Below are positions 14,147-26,570 of a DNA stretch of 64,000 nucleotides, in pieces. The notes under the pieces were generated by a model, which saw only the letters and a program-made list of their open reading frames with translations, made no database searches and was not told where the DNA came from. The translations under genes and the position numbers were made by a program. Positions within the stretch are counted from its first letter, which is position 1; each line of letters begins with the position of its first letter. Source of the DNA: Lagopus muta (lineage: Eukaryota; Chordata; Aves; Galliformes; Phasianidae). Where the stretch lies: assembly GCF_023343835.1 (NCBI RefSeq), contig NC_064435.1, forward strand, positions 82,346,134 through 82,410,133, written 5' to 3'.

Positions 14147-15096
14147 TCATGGAGTCATAGAATTGCTCAGGTTGGAAAAGATCTTCAAGATCATCGAGTC
14201 CAACCATGACCTAACCATACCACCCTAACTCTAACATCCCTCTGTTAAATCATGGCCCTGAGCACCACATCCAGACGGTTTTCAAACACACCCAGGGATG
14301 GTGACTCAACCACTTCCCTGGAGAGCCTGTTCCAGTGCTTAACAACCCTTTCTGTAAAGAAGTTTGTCCTGATATCCAACCTAAATCTCCCCTGGCATAA
14401 CTTGAAGCCATTTCACCTCGTCCTGACAGGGTCACCAGTGAGAAGAGACCAACCCCGCTCTCACTGCAATCACCTCTCAGGTATTTAAGAGAGCAATAAG
14501 GTCTCCCCTCAGCCTCCTCTTCCGCAGACTAAACAGCCCCAGTTCCTTCAGTCTCTCCTCACAGGACACATTCTCCAAGCCCTTCACAAGCCTTGCTGCC
14601 CTTCTTTGGACCTGCTCCAGCACCTCAGTGTCCTTTCTGTACTGAAGTGCCAAAAACTGAACACAGTACTCAAGGTGAGGCCTCACCAGTGCTGAGTACA
14701 GGGGCAGGATGACTTCCCCAGTCCTGCTCATCACACCTTTCCTGATCCAAGCCAGGATGCCATTGGCCTTCTTGGCCACCCAGGCACACTGCTGGCTCAT
14801 ATTCAGCCAACTGTCCATTAGTACATCAAGGTCCCTTTCTATCAGGCAGATTTCCAGCCACTCCTCCCCAGGGTTGCCTGAGGTTGTTACCAAAATGCAG
14901 GACCCAACACTTGACCCTGTTGAAGCTCATACAATTTACCTTGGCCCATCAATCCAGTCTATCCAGGTCCCTCTGTAGTGCCTTTCTGTCCTCTGGCAGA
15001 TTAACGCTCCTTTCCAGCTTGGTATCACCTGCAAACTTACAGAGAGTGCTCAATCTCCTCATCAAGATCATTAACAAAGATGTTGAATTCACCAAA
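14147..15096 (-). mobile_element. CR1 LINE fragment with reverse-transcriptase remnant
   Basis: This is the longest CR1 piece, about 950 bases. Its 3' end is at the left (TCATGGAGTCATAG, GGTTGGAAAAGATCTTCAAG). On the minus strand, the RT palm region KFAGDTKL, then PEDRKALQRDLDRLD, lies near 15038-14949. It is followed by LNMSQQCA, then [21 protein letters not shown] and [21 protein letters not shown] in the 14893-14477 frame. The catalytic FADD box reads FAGD (15024-15035), and the frame shifts between blocks, so it is dead. The 3' part differs from the 10107 copy, which suggests another CR1 subfamily. Confidence 0.
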
Positions 15097-15639
15097 TAGC
15101 AGCACGACCCACAGGTGGAGACCCACCCTGCATTGCTCCAAAGTGCTGCCTGCATCCCTTTGCTTCAGGGCTAGTCAATGCAGGGCGGCTCAGGGGTGTG
15201 CTCCCACAGGCCACAGCTGCAATGGGATCTGAGCCTCTGTGTTGCTGCAAATACGACTTTGATTTTCTTTAATTTTCTGGCAGAAGTATGGCAGTGGGAA
15301 GGATAGAGAGGGAAGAGGAGATCACAGAGCATGTAAGCACCCAGAGGTATCACTCACCACCTGGGAATCCCCAAACATTTGCCAGAAAATTAGCCAGCTC
15401 TTTGGGGCTCTGGAGCATCTTTTAGTCCGCTCTTGTTTTTATTGAGGACTCAGTATTCACTTTTAATTCACTTAATAACATCTTTCATTCACTTTCCACA
15501 CCCAGTCGTGCCCTAAAATCAGACTGACCTTTGTAAACATGTATCACTCTTTTCCTGGAAAAGCTTGGCATTATTTCCTAGTAATAACTGCAGAATCCTT
15601 ATGGAAGAAGACAATTAAGCAATAAAGCACAAGAAAGTA

Positions 15640-15850
15640 TTATGCTGAGATAATAATTCACACCTACAGTTTTGCTACTAGATTCACACCTGCAGTATTA
15701 CGTAAAGCCAAAAGCCAGGAACTATTAAAATAAGCCAGCCAGTTTATTATTACAATATAATGTGTGCCTAGGGATACACTACAGATATTTATAAAATATT
15801 GATATGTATTTTTACTTGAGTGTGAACAAAAATCCGAATTTTAAAGGGGA
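15640..15850. promoter_or_regulatory. Candidate conserved non-coding element
   Basis: This AT-rich block has no repeat signature. It has two T-box half-sites and many homeodomain-type cores (TAATAATT, TTTATTATTAC, ATTTATAAAATATTGATATG). Such composition is common in ancient vertebrate enhancers. Conservation cannot be tested from one sequence. Confidence 0.
15657..15691 (-). promoter_or_regulatory. Tandem T-box-like half-sites
   Basis: TTCACACCT occurs at 15657-15665 and 15683-15691 in the same orientation, 26 bases apart, each followed by a CAG (ACAG or GCAG). The complement AGGTGTGAA is the Brachyury/TBX half-site. The surrounding 15640-15850 is AT-rich, repeat-free and rich in TAAT cores, which suits an enhancer. 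Inference from motifs only. Confidence 0.
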
Positions 15851-17872
15851 AATAATCGAGTGGTTTAAGAGTAATATCAGATGTAGCTTGATTCATTTAA
15901 AACTATACAAGACAAAATACTGAAAAACAGCCTGGAGGCTGAAGGTCTGGAGGAAGGGGAAAAGGGAGCAGGTGCGGTGATGTCTCATGTCTCGCATCTG
16001 CTCTATGGCCCTCTCTGACAGAACAAATACTCAGCTGATCTGAGCTGAAGGATCTCATTGAAGTCAACAGAGTTATTATGTACACTGAGCTAGCTGCTGG
16101 GCTGGAAGCAGTTTGATGGAAAAAACTAAGTGCTTAGTCACAATATCTAGCGTGCTTTCCCTTTGAAATGTCCCCCAGTGATAGCTATCATAATTATACT
16201 TCCTCACTCAGATTAGTTACAAAGCAATTAGACTCCATCGTCCATTCTTGCTCTGTGAATAGTTTCAGCTGAGTTGAAGGCATGGAACAAGGTACTATTC
16301 AGCTGTGTCAGCAGCTGGCCTCCCTATCCTAAAGCACTTCCAAACAAGGAAGAATTTAAGCCAACAAATCCAGAGATCGTCAGGACTCCTTCTCTTATCC
16401 CCAGTTCTTCAGAAAACAAGAAAATGCTGTTGTCTTAGGCTCAGTGCACGAGCAGGGCTGGACTTTCACTTTTCCCTTGGTGTTGTTCCTAATTGAATCA
16501 GTTACAGAATATGAATGAGGCAGCTGAGTGGCAATACGGATACTTGGGGCATACCTTAGCTATCTAAAATGGCAAGCCAGAGAGCAGAAGCAGCCTGCTG
16601 GTGCTCTAACACTTCTTAGGTACTGGGGAGCACTGGGGAGTTGCCATGCCAGAGTTTGTTGTTTGTGCAACAAACCTGTAACTCAGTGCCTGAAGCCAGC
16701 CACGGTTTTGCAGGCAAAACGAGGTGCCCGTTCTGCTGCAGTGTCTCAGAAAACACAAATACTTGCAATGACTGCTATGGCAGGCTGGACCCTAACTAAC
16801 GAGCCCCATAGCTTCTGTGTCTCCTCACAAACCTGCCCCGCCTGAGGCTGGTTGCCTCTACTTGGCTACTGCATCCTCCTCCTGCCTGACCTCCCTGCAT
16901 TCTCTTCCCCCCATCTGCCTAATGAGCTGCCACGAAAATAACCTTTCCCTCCTGCTGCTCCAGCCTTGTCCCGGGGTGCCCTGGGAGGCGAGGCACACAG
17001 CAGCTCTGCTGTACCTTGGCTGGTAACACTTTAACTGCAAGCAGCCAGGCGGGCAGGGGAGAGGTCAGGGTGGTCCCCGTGCATTGCCTCTGCTGACCAA
17101 GTGCACCTTTCTCTCCAGCGTGCCCCCACCTACAGCTGCAGTGTTGCAGAACGCTAACATCCGCCCTGGCAGAAACCCTGCCCTTGTCTCAGCAGGGCAG
17201 GGGCTGCAGGGGTGTGAGGGCCTCCGGTGAGCCCTTCGGACACCTCCAGGCCTCTCCAGGCGCCTCCGGGGGCCCACGTGCTAAAACATTTGGGCCCACC
17301 TTTCTGGCAGGGGGCTGAGCACAGACAGCAGAATGTGGTGGGAACCCCACAGATTACAACCCACAGAGCTGCTTGGGATTATGCCGATTAGTTCAAAACA
17401 CCCTTCCCTGCTGGCATTTCTATGGAGACTTGTGGCCTTAGCCTCCTCTGGGGGTGGTGACACTATCCAACTGCTTCAGCAACAGTGTCCAGGAACAAAC
17501 CGATGGCTTTAGGGATAAGTCTGCAAAGGGGAGAAAAAGAAGGGCAAAAACAGTGGAAGCTGATGGACTTTGAGAAGAACCTGGCTCACGCCCAGGGCTG
17601 TATTAAAATGAAAATGAGTGAAAATGGCTCAGATCTTTTTTTAATTAACACTACCTGTTTATGGGACTCCTCGAAAACTCATCACAACCAGAAGCGGGAG
17701 TATTTAATGCCTCTGAAAATAGAAAAAGAAAAGCAAACTTTTCTTTCTCTGCTTTTTTCTGTGAAATGACATCCCTGTACAAGCACTGTTCAATACCTAT
17801 GTCATTAAACTACCAGACATACACACACGTCTAAAACCTAGAAACACAGAGGAGAGGGGGGAACACACTTTT

Positions 17873-17905
17873 TTTAATTATTATTATTATTATTATTATT
17901 ATTTT
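17873..17905. repeat. (ATT)n microsatellite
   Basis: About ten ATT units in tandem, with T-rich flanks. Probably length-polymorphic. Confidence 0.
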
Positions 17906-17983
17906 TGAGAGAAGCCATTTGTAAAGATGTGGCAAGGAAAAAAAAATAGACAGACACATTTTATATTAGGACCAGATGTGGAA

Positions 17984-18013
17984 AGGGGCGTGGGGGGGGG
18001 GCGGGGGGAGGTG
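17984..18013 (+). repeat. G-rich quadruplex-forming run
   Basis: G-runs of 4, 10 and 6, then GG pairs (GGGGCGT, ten G, C, GGGGGG, AGGTGG) meet the usual quadruplex pattern. The run lies just after the ATT repeat at 17873-17905, so sharply different simple sequences adjoin. Confidence 0.
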
Positions 18014-18389
18014 GAAATTTGGTCTGTGCCAGCCAGCATCAAGCAGGATTTTTATGCTTGGTCTTCCGAGCTGAGCCTGCAGCACGCCATGCCACATGCT
18101 GGTATCAGTCAGTCTGAGGGCTACGGCGTATTAGCAGCATAAGGCTCTTGCCAGCAGAGAGCAGGGAGCTGGTAAACTAACAGCAGCACTTCTCTCTGTG
18201 TAGCACTCGTAACCTTTCGGACAGTTAGTGAAAGGCAGTTCAAACTCCGCTGCAGTCCAAACTTCAAGCCCATTGAAAGGCTTGCTCTGGCCCCAATCCA
18301 AAGTCCAATGTTTTATTACCAAGCTCATGTCTTTCAGTCCCTGCTCTTCTATTATCCACTTATTTTCTTAGCTTTTTAAAGAAAAAATT

Positions 18390-18710
18390 AATAAAGCATC
18401 CTTATAGTACGACTATCTTAACAAATTCTGGTACAGGCCGTGGACGTCGTTAATTGATTCCACATCCAAAGCGCAAGACTTTGGGCTATTTTTATTGTTC
18501 AGAGCTGTACATTGGCCAACATCCTCTGCATATAATTAACCCCCTATTTCCATGGAATCTCTGCATTAACTTATTACAGGCTCAGCTAGTAATGAACTCC
18601 CAAGAGAAGTCCGCATACAAACACTGGCCATTGGCTTCATTGCCCACATGTATTAAACAAAAATTAATCTCATCTATTTGGTTATTCATTTGGTGTCTTT
18701 AAATTGGAGG
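18390..18710. promoter_or_regulatory. Candidate conserved non-coding element
   Basis: This repeat-free AT-rich block contains GTTAATTGATTCC, ATAATTAACC, CATTAACTTATTAC and AAAATTAATC, a dense set of homeodomain-like sites, plus TGGACGTCGT. It lacks CR1, MIR or simple-sequence features. Inference by composition. Confidence 0.
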
Positions 18711-19018
18711 CGTTTTTCTGCTTCGTTTGATGCACACAAAGAAAGAGGGATCTGGCTACTGAACTTTATCCAGAAACATCCATGTGTGGAGCAGATTAAT
18801 GGGAACTTTTCATACCCATAATAGCTTTACAGCAGCAAAGTAGAACATGCAGTTCTCCCCGGGTGACTATAATGCTCTGGGAGACAGGGAAAACAAATGT
18901 GGCTAGAAGATAGTAATGTTTTGCTCATCAAGCACTGCGTAGTTTAGACATCATTAAAGTGACATGTTTAGAACCGAGCCTGGGAGGAAAGTCAGCTACT
19001 AGGAGGTTTTTTTAAATG

Positions 19019-19055
19019 CCTTTTTTTTTTCTTTCTTTTTTTCTTTTTTTTCTTT
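19019..19055. repeat. T-rich pyrimidine tract
   Basis: Pure T/C tract of about 37 bases with CTTT units. Simple sequence. Confidence 0.
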
Positions 19056-19354
19056 GTGGTTCTCTGAAGCTTTTGGACACCGCAAGAAAAAGAAGGATGT
19101 GACAGATACAGATGTCCCAGAGCAGCTGCTGGTATCAAGTGACTATATGTAAAATGGTAAAAGAGAACTGACAGGAGGGCTAGTGAGGAAAAGCAGCCCA
19201 GCAGCAGGGCTTACCAATTCCTCCTCTACCTGCTTCCCTCTGGAAGTTAGGCCTTCTAAATAAAGAGATCAGAACAGCTATTTTTATACCAGCTTAACAA
19301 GTAGTGACTACCTGGCTGGGACCCAAGACACTGAGGTCCTCCTCGAAGCTTTAC

Positions 19355-19460
19355 AATGAGCAAGGATAAATCACTGTACAGCTGTGCCTCGGTTTCCCCA
19401 TTGTTAAGCTGCAGTAACAATAACTGCATCCCTGGAAAATGCTGTGAGAGATACCAGGGA
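19355..19460 (+). mobile_element. MIR-like SINE relic
   Basis: GTGCCTCGGTTTCCCCATTG, then AACAATAACTGCATCCCTGG and GCTGTGAGAGA, follow the MIR 3' core (GTGCCTCAGTTTCCTCATCT, then ATAATAATAGTACCTACCT and GTTGTGAGGA). The relic lies inside the longest non-island open frame of the window, which weakens any coding claim for that frame. Confidence 0.
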
Positions 19461-20126
19461 AAAGGCTGTGGGAGTATAATGCTAAACAGACTCTTTTCTC
19501 CCCTGCCTCCTACCCGTGTCATCAAACCTCCTCAAAAAGGGGATGGCTCTTGGGCTTGGGGGTTACTCAATATACCACAAGTGGTCATCAGGTGGGTGGT
19601 AATTAATTTATCAGCTTGCATGGCATTGTCCTTGCTGTTCTCACACCACCAGAGAATGCATTGCAATGTCTCCCCTCTTCCTGCAGTTTTGGACAGCTTG
19701 CTTCATTATACCATGTGGCCATCTCCAGTCCACAGACTTACACGGAGCTGGCCTGAATGGACGTCATGGGACCTCCTGGTCTCCTCACTGCCACAACCAG
19801 AGAAGCTGGCTCTTGACATAATTTACTTTGATACATTAACATATGACAATCAGTTCAACTGTGCTGAGGAGCTTCTTCAACTTGAGAAAGACCAAATTCA
19901 TGGCCTATGTTTAGTGGTTGGTATTAGCCCAATTTCTCAACTGAGTCAGCAGCATAGCAGACTTGCCTTTTCTGTAAACACTCCCTCTCTGCTTCTTGTG
20001 CGATTTTGGTTCAATTCAGAAAGATCTCATTACTTGAAAAAGTATTTATGCAAATTTTCAGCTGACAGTAAGGGCCCACAGTCCTATTTAAGTCATCTCC
20101 TTGTCTATAAGATGCTGTTGTTGTAG
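19356..20126 (+). other. 256-codon open frame, probably not a gene
   Basis: This ATG-started frame is the longest outside the CpG island. It has no recognisable domain, no clear hydrophobic pattern and a composition like its surroundings, and its first third overlaps a MIR-like relic at 19355-19460. No splice context or polyadenylation signal supports it. It is best read as chance, and is listed so it is not mistaken for an overlooked gene. Confidence 0.
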
Positions 20127-22633
20127 GCCCTTCAGGAAGAGGAGCAGACCTGGACATATGCTTTGAGAACTTTCCTGGCCCAGATCAGTGCCACTGTTCT
20201 TCTTGCAAGTCAAAGAGAGAACCCATCAGGGAGCAGGACCTTGATCTGACCTCAGAGGTAGCTTGAGCAATCTGGAGGACCAAAAGCAGAGTGGACTGAA
20301 AGGGATATGCATAGCCCTGCTGCTGTCCAACCCAGCTGTGACAGGACACACAGACCCAACTCCATCACCTTTATACTTGCAAACAGGAGTGATAAGCACA
20401 AGGAGACAGCAGTGCCACCATTTTCAGGGTGAGCTCTTTAAGCTCATGTGGCAACGTGGGGACTCGTTCAGGTGGTTGGAGTTTGGGGCAGCAATTCCCA
20501 GTCTGTAAGCACCAGAGCCAGCTGGATTAGAGCCTACATGCCTCAAAGCCGCTGACGACCATACAGACATCACCTTTGACAAGCAGGAGCAGATGGGCCC
20601 AGGGGACAGCAAATGTGGTTGCCCAGCTCATTCTCTGAGGCATCACTCCCTGCCTGCCCCTACCTTTCCTGCCAGCATCTCCTATGTATTGTGTGGCCAG
20701 GGCAGGAGCCAGCTGTTCCCCTGGCTGCTCATCTCTCCATAGTTTTTGTTCAGACTGACAGACTAATGACAGGACCATGAGTGGACATCTCGTGCCTTCT
20801 GTGAGGTTATAGGGCAGGCTTTGTTTCCCTGACAGAGGTCTCCGTTTACTTCTGAGTGCCTCCCACAGACAACTGGCCAGCATCTCCTGCCAAACAAGCA
20901 GAAGAGCAGGAAGCAAAGGGTGTCCAGAAAACGGAAACCAGGCTTGAGAGCACAACACAATAGCAAGCGGGGAGGTGCCTGGGGCCCACCCATTTCTTCA
21001 GAGCAGCTTCTCAAGTTGCTGTGCCATCAGTATTTAGTCAGGCGACAAGTTCATCTCACCAGCTGAATCAGCAAGCATCTCCACTTAAACTGCACTGCTG
21101 GTACATTCTGAGCTCCCATGCAGCTGCTGTTAGGGCATTAGTACTGCTCAGGCACAGCTGGAAACTCATTGGCTCAGGGACCGACTGTGGCTGTGCAAAT
21201 GTGCAGCAAGGCACACAGTTGATCCAGCTGCTGCAGGGCTGACTCGGTTTCTCCAACACAGCCACCCCACTTGTGTTTTCCCAGATCCAGAGCATCCCTG
21301 CCTGGTAACAGTGAGCAGAGAACAGCTTTGAACAGCCTAAGGCACAGCAAGAAGACAAAGCAAAGCAGAAATGGCACTTCTGTTTACTGCATCAAAGTCA
21401 ACATTGGAAGGACATTGCTGTAGTTGACTGTAAACAGCACAAGATGGTTTCCGCAGGCAAACAAACTGGTTGAACGTATCCAGGCCCATGTTCATTACCA
21501 GCTTGGAGATGAAGCTGGTGGGATTCTTGTGGTGCTGAAGAACTTGGCTTGGTACAAGTACACATTCTCACATATGAGCTTTTGAACAAAGTACAAAAAA
21601 CAGTACAAGAATTGTGTCTGTAAGAGCAGGACTGTAGCTAATCTAGCAGCCTTACTTGCTGTTAAAATTCCCATGAGAACAGCAGTGTGATTGCCCATTC
21701 TTCAATATGTACTAATGCCTCTAAAATACTGGGAAGAATTTCATAAATAATCCATTTCCCTACACTTTATAAAGCAGATTAAATAAAATCTTAAAAATTA
21801 CAAGACATGCAACAACCAGAGAAGGTCTGTATGAAGTTAAATAACCAGCCAGCAAAGTACAACCCAAAATTTTTTCAAAGGAAACTCAATAGCAGAGCAT
21901 TGCTGAGGATGTGATGAATGAAGACGGCTGAGATGTCTTTAAGAAAGGAGTTCACTTCCACTGAAGTCAACTAGACCCTAGGGCAGAGATTTAAGGAATT
22001 CATTTCTCATTCAACCTGAAGTGTTTTCAAAGCAACTTGCATATCCACACCGATACCCAAAACCTACAACCCAAGCCCCTAAAACTCAGACCACCCACAG
22101 CAGTCACACATGTTCAGGTCTCCCCAGCCAAATTAAGGGGAGCGCAGTGGATCATCAGCTGCTCTGTTCCTTGCTTCTCATATTCCCTGATTCCTACAAA
22201 CCACTCTCAGAACTGGAGGGAGTGACAGGTGACCACCACACATCTCTGAACCAGGCACCTCATGGTCTTCATCCCTTTTTAGCAAGATAATAATCAATCT
22301 CTAATCAATCAAAAAGTACTATTAGGCAATTGTGATGAGTTGTTAGGACCCAGTAATTGGTATAAATCACCTTTGCTGTTTAAATTTGGGAAATAAAGGA
22401 AGAAAGTCTATTTATGGTAAAAGCAGGTGATGCTGTCTCAGGAAAGACTAGAACTTCCTGAACCTCAAAACATTTAGCAGGGTTTTTAATACCCAATCCC
22501 TCTATGTCAAAATTGTAAATTTACAACAGATTCAGTTACTTTTCCAAAGGTTTCTCCATGCTCTCACAAGGCCTCACACTGACACAACGAGCAACTTCTA
22601 CCAGCTCAACAAATGACACAACCCTTAAAGCGA

Positions 22634-22663
22634 GGTACTCAGATACTCAGATACTCAAGTGCT
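22634..22663 (+). repeat. 8-base tandem repeat, three units
   Basis: TACTCAGA is repeated three times with slight decay. A very short array. Confidence 0.
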
Positions 22664-25600
22664 CTGTGAACATTTACTTCACTTTTGGTTTATTTTGGTC
22701 TAGCTTTAAATTGATTTCAAAATCAATTATTCTGGTTTAAAACAAAGTTGTCCATCCATGACTTTGTAATAATTTTAAACTTTGTTTTCAGTCATGGAAA
22801 GCAACTTTCCCACGTATCAGAGGACAGGACAAGTTTTAATTCACGCCCTTATTTATTTTAGAATTCCTGAGTGGAACTATTCTTCTTTGGAATTAAAATA
22901 AAAGCACTCATGCACAGACTCAAGTAACGAGGGAATCAGAGCCCATATAATTATTTTTGAACATTTTGTGTGTACACCAGCACTGTAACAGAATGCCTGT
23001 TCTGAATGCCAATTCCGATGGAGTGACATAACACACTGTAACAAATTCTTTCAGAATTAAAACCAAAACAAACAGGTATTATAAGGAAAAAACATTGCCA
23101 CATGAGGGCATGCTTCGTCTCTTTCTAAAGCTTTCCTTTTAGTCTTGGATATTTGAGGCACATTATATTTCAAATCCTAGTTTTAGGGAAAAAAAACCCT
23201 CAGTTTTTAAACATGATTTATTAAGTTTCTTACGTATGAATTAAGTGCAAAAATTATCACAAACTTTGGGAAGAAATATTCTTCATTCCCAGCCATGAAT
23301 ATACTGCTTTTCTAGGCTGACAGCAGCACACCCTTTGGTTTAAGAGCAGAGGAGATGAGCTATCTGGATTCATTTCAATGTGTAGTACTCACGTTTTGTA
23401 GAGTTTGGTTCCCTGCAGTAATCATAGGAAACAAAAACACAAAGCTACAAAGGATCTCAGTTTCACCTTTTGCCCAACAGGAATGGTTTCCTGGTCAATC
23501 AGCTATAAAACAAGGAATAAGAGAAAAGGGTGACATCTCTTTCTATCCTCTTTCAAAAAAAAAAAAAAGAAGAAGAAGGAAAAAATAGGCAGGGCTGAAG
23601 AGCTGCCCAGCTTTAAATCTATCTGGACCTGTCTCTTCCTAGGATCTATCATCTTTGAGTAAGCACACCCACAGAATCTTCAAATCACGAGATCATTCCC
23701 GAACCTCCACACCACCATTGAGGAGTCTTATGAAGTCTCCTGAAATCCCTCTGTAATTTTATCGAAGCCCAAGTGTCCTGCATCGCTACCTTTTAGGCAA
23801 AGGTCTCCACTTTTTAGGCAAAATAAAAGTCCCTCTTTCAAGCGAAACTGCCACCATTAGGCTTCTGGATCCCTGGGCTGCCAATTCAATTGTTGTAACA
23901 ACTCAGAAATGAATTAGGCTGTACTGATGAGGCAGTGAGAGGTTAATCTCTCCCATCAGAGTGCTGCACAAGGTCAAGGAGGATCCTCAAGGTTGCCGAC
24001 TTTCTCCAGTCCTCAAAGCAGGGTTTTGGGCCCATGGTGGAATACAGAGGCAAACTAGGAAACATCAGCACACAAGCTTTTGAGTCACTAGAAGTAATTC
24101 TTCTAGCGAGTCACAGTGTCTGCACATCCTTTCTTCCTGGAAACTCGGAGTACTTAAACATGCAACACCTCCCTTGAGCATCACGTCGGTATCGCAGAGA
24201 TGATTCTTCACAACACGGGGGATCTCCTGCAGCCTCACGCTCCAGTCAATGTCCATGGATGTTCAACACACGACTGGCCTCGGCCTTGTCATTATTTGAT
24301 AAATTCAAATGGGACATTTTCCAGCAACTTCCAGAGGAGCAGGGTCATGCATTCATCTTCAGATGCCTGACACTTATCTGACCTGGGCTCAGTCATTCCT
24401 GCCAGAGGAACAGGAGGTCCTGGAGGATTCATCCTTAGCTTAATCCAGGGAACCAGGAAGCTGCAGAGGCTGTGGCTGTGACAGCACACAGCTTGGCAAT
24501 TTTGGCAGTCTGAGATCGTGCTGACTAAGATGTTAGTGCTGATAATAAGAGCCAGCTTATGGGGGAATCTTTCTTCGGCTTCCCCCTTAATCCCAGAGAT
24601 GGAAATCCACCACGCTTGTCTTTCATCATCATGCCTATGCTCACAGATGATCTCATGTGACCAGAGAAAAGACAGATGGAACATCAACATGGAACATGGT
24701 GGAAACAGGTGCAGGAAAAGCCAGAGGTAGTGGGATAAACAACTGATAGATGGGTTTTAATCCAGTGACCTGGACAGTATTAACTTCACTGATGTTTTTG
24801 TTGTTGTGAATGTGCTTCTGCTATAAAATTGAAAGATGCCAGGCTTCATGGCTTCATCATAAAATATCAACGGAAAATGCACAGTGATGTTGGATGGGAG
24901 TACTGGTCAGCATTCTGGGTTAATTACAGTTTTTTAAGTGGGTGACTACAATTTTCTTCTGAGATTTTAACCAAGAGTAGTTTTGAATTTATGCATCAAT
25001 ACTGAAGTAACCGAATATTTATAAGCATCCATCAGTTGTTTCTTCAGATAAGCAAAAAACCAATGCTGGCAGGTTCGGGAGGCCACCGCAATGGATTCTG
25101 GGCCCATGGAGGCTGTGGAGGGGCCTCCCTGCTCAGCACCAGGCCCTTACAGGCAGGAGCATGGGTGTGAGCTGACCCTGATCCAGGCTGATGCTGCCAT
25201 TATTCAGGCAGCCTTGGCTGGGTGTCAGCAGGGCCATGGCACGCCCCTGTCAGGCTGGGGCTGTGTGGGCCTCCCTGCAGAGTAAACAAGCAGGGAGATG
25301 TAGGAGTGATTTCAGAAGAAGGAAAGCTCTTCTTTGTCCTGGTTAGGCAGGACAAGGACTTCAGGTGTCCCCTTCCCAGCAAAGTGCCTGTCACCTGGTA
25401 CGAAACCCCTTCAAGGGTACAGATATCCTCCTTCCCAGGCCTGTGACAGCTAAGGCACTCGCTTCCCCGAGGGGCACCAGCAGGGCTGCCAGGAAGAACC
25501 TCACACTGCTCCTCCTCCAGGCAGAGCAACTCATTGCTATGCTGATGTGTTGTAAAATCTCCAAGCAACTGATGGCATCCATGTTCTGGCAGCTTTCTAA

Positions 25601-26505
25601 CCAGCCCTCACTTCAGTGAGTGGAACTCCCACTTGCAGTCCACTATGTGCACTTGGAGATCTCTCTTGCTTTTTCTTAATCTTGAGAGATTCCCTGTTGA
25701 CTAGAGAGGATGGGAAATCACAACACCCTGAAGGTTTTTAAGGCAAAGCTTCGTCAGGAGCTGGGTGCTGAAGTTCCTTTTGCATGCCTGCAAACCTCAG
25801 CCTAAGCCCTCAGGCACAGCACAGGTGGGTTACTCCAGCTCACAGGGTGAGCACGCCCTTACGCAGCCACTGCTGTCAGGAGGATATTTGCCCCACTCAA
25901 AACAAAAGTCTTTTTATGAAGCCCCAACTTCCTGATGAACCTTCACCACCAGTGCTGTAAGTGCTGACAAGCAAGCTCCAGCTCATCCAGCTTCTGTGGC
26001 CATGGTGAGATCTCCTCCTTCCTGATAGCCTCCCTGGCCACAGGAGAGCCAAACACCAACCATCATCAACCTGGATGCATCATGGGCTCTCATGAAAGAC
26101 TTCCCCTTGACACCACAGAGGCACAAGCATTTGTTTTGTTTGCCTGGCGGCTGTGGCACAGTGGCAACAAACACCCAGGTTGAGATAGCCACCATTTGCC
26201 AAATAGAGGTGAGTCAAAGCCCTGGCAAAAGAGTACATAAATGCCAAATGAACACCTCATGTTGTACGGAGAAGCATAAGGCAAAAATCACCAAATTAAA
26301 TGCTTGGCTTTCCATGGAGTCAGAGCTAAGCAAGATCTCTTGCATCAGACAAGGGACAACTGTGCTCAGGCTCTGCAGAAGAGAATCCCTCTTTGACTGG
26401 GGAAGAACCCAGGGAGCAGCACAAGGGGAAGAGCACATGGCAGCAATCATGAGAGAGTGGCAAACAGCCATCCTGACTGGTGGTCACAAAACTGTCCAGC
26501 AGCTG

Positions 26506-26570
26506 CAGAGGGGAAAAAAAAAGAAAAGAGCTAGAGAGAGATGGAGTGGAGGAGGAGGGGAGGAAGTTTT
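26506..26570 (+). repeat. Purine-rich tract
   Basis: About 65 bases are nearly all A/G, broken by a single CT and two T positions. It underlies the lysine/arginine/glycine-rich end of a chance frame. Confidence 0.

Larger units (their letters stand above)
15097..19354. other. Intergenic with two candidate regulatory blocks
   Basis: It contains the T-box-like pair at 15657, the blocks at 15640-15850 and 18390-18710, the ATT microsatellite and the G-run at 17984. The portion 16950-17280 is GC-richer but has no promoter features. No gene seen. Confidence 0.

Noticed and set aside
14477..14893. 138-codon minus frame with clear RT-like sequence, considered as a gene
   Set aside because: It is the reverse-transcriptase remnant of a truncated CR1 LINE with a frameshift and a changed catalytic box.
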